Assembly (NCBI GenBank): GCA_026997055.1
Contig: JALWJU010000240.1
Location: 1-5,011, forward strand
DNA from: Paracoccaceae bacterium
Lineage (GTDB): Bacteria; Pseudomonadota; Alphaproteobacteria; Rhodobacterales; Rhodobacteraceae
Reading direction: 5' to 3'
DNA: 5,011 bases
The notes under the pieces were generated by a model, which saw only the letters and a program-made list of their open reading frames with translations, had not been told where the DNA came from and made no database searches. Position 1 is the stretch's first letter. Each line of letters begins with the position of its first letter. The position numbers were made by a program, and so were the translations under genes. This document shows, one piece after another, positions 4,786 to 5,011 of this stretch.

Positions 4786-5011
4786 CCGCCCCCCCTGAGA
4801 TATTCGCGCCGGTAGCGCGGCCCGAGGCCGGTCAGGATCTCGTAGCCGATCGTGCCCGCCGCATGGGCGAGGTCGTCCACCCCCTGCGCCGCGCCCAGCG
4901 CGGTGAGCTGGTCGGGCACCGGCTCCAGATGGCTCACATCCACCCCGATCAGGTCCATCGACACCCGCCCGAGCACCGGACAGGGCACATCGCCGTGAAA
5001 CAGCACCGCCT
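4782..5011 (-). CDS. alr: Alanine racemase, C-terminal part (cut by window edge)
   Basis: About 75 C-terminal residues of a PLP-dependent alanine racemase are visible; the gene continues beyond the right edge, so the PLP lysine and catalytic tyrosine cannot be checked. The enzyme interconverts L- and D-alanine to supply D-Ala for peptidoglycan. Recognition rests on PVLGRVSMDLIGVDVSHL, the conserved beta-domain segment that helps form the active site at the dimer interface, and on the closing pattern DDLAHAAGTIGYEILTGLGP followed by RYRREYL. The GTG at 5004-5006 is an internal valine, not a start. The reading frame is intact to its stop, which overlaps the mlaE start by four bases. The gene leads the minus-strand operon with the Mla transporter genes, joining two envelope functions. 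Confidence 0.9.
   Translation of the reverse strand, partial: AVLFHGDVPCPVLGRVSMDLIGVDVSHLEPVPDQLTALGAAQGVDDLAHAAGTIGYEILTGLGPRYRREYLRGGG

Noticed and set aside
4081..4815. Plus-strand His/Gln/Arg-rich frame opposite mlaE
   Set aside because: The composition is typical of an antisense shadow of a hydrophobic membrane protein, and MlaE signatures on the minus strand are clear.

Overview
The window looks like an ordinary housekeeping stretch of a high-GC alphaproteobacterial chromosome, most likely from the Rhodobacterales (Paracoccaceae/Roseobacteraceae). The reasons are the very high G+C third-codon positions, a COQ10/RatA-type START protein, a hypoxanthine phosphoribosyltransferase followed by a tiny membrane protein, periplasmic c-type cytochromes, and an alr-mlaE-mlaF order that I recall as common in that group. 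The taxonomic call is inference from protein style, not from a marker gene.

Layout: 1-211 has no assignable gene. A COQ10/RatA-like protein is encoded on the minus strand (212-718). It diverges across a 70-bp gap from hpt (789-1337, plus). The hpt stop overlaps the start of a 58-codon membrane-protein ORF (1337-1513). After a 107-bp gap with a perfect 15-bp tandem duplication come two c-type cytochrome genes on the plus strand: a class II cytochrome c'/c556-like protein (1621-2106) and, 9 bp later, a membrane-anchored diheme cytochrome c (2116-3048). They converge, across about 190 bp of hairpin-prone and repeat-containing DNA, on a minus-strand operon that is read from the right edge: alr (C-terminal part only), mlaE-type permease, mlaF-type ATPase. 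Both junctions in that operon are 4-bp ATGA overlaps.

Functionally, the window combines purine salvage, ubiquinone or respiratory-chain support, periplasmic electron transfer, outer-membrane lipid-asymmetry transport and D-alanine supply for peptidoglycan. The two cytochromes are the best candidates for working together, as neighbouring periplasmic electron carriers; mlaE and mlaF encode two subunits of one inner-membrane transporter, with the MlaD partner absent from this window.

I see no tRNA, rRNA, CRISPR array, insertion sequence, phage gene or defence system, and nothing that looks like a previously undescribed system. The observations most worth checking are small-scale: the short ORF coupled to hpt, the run of tandem duplications around the start of the c556-like gene, and the axial-ligand patterns of the two cytochromes.
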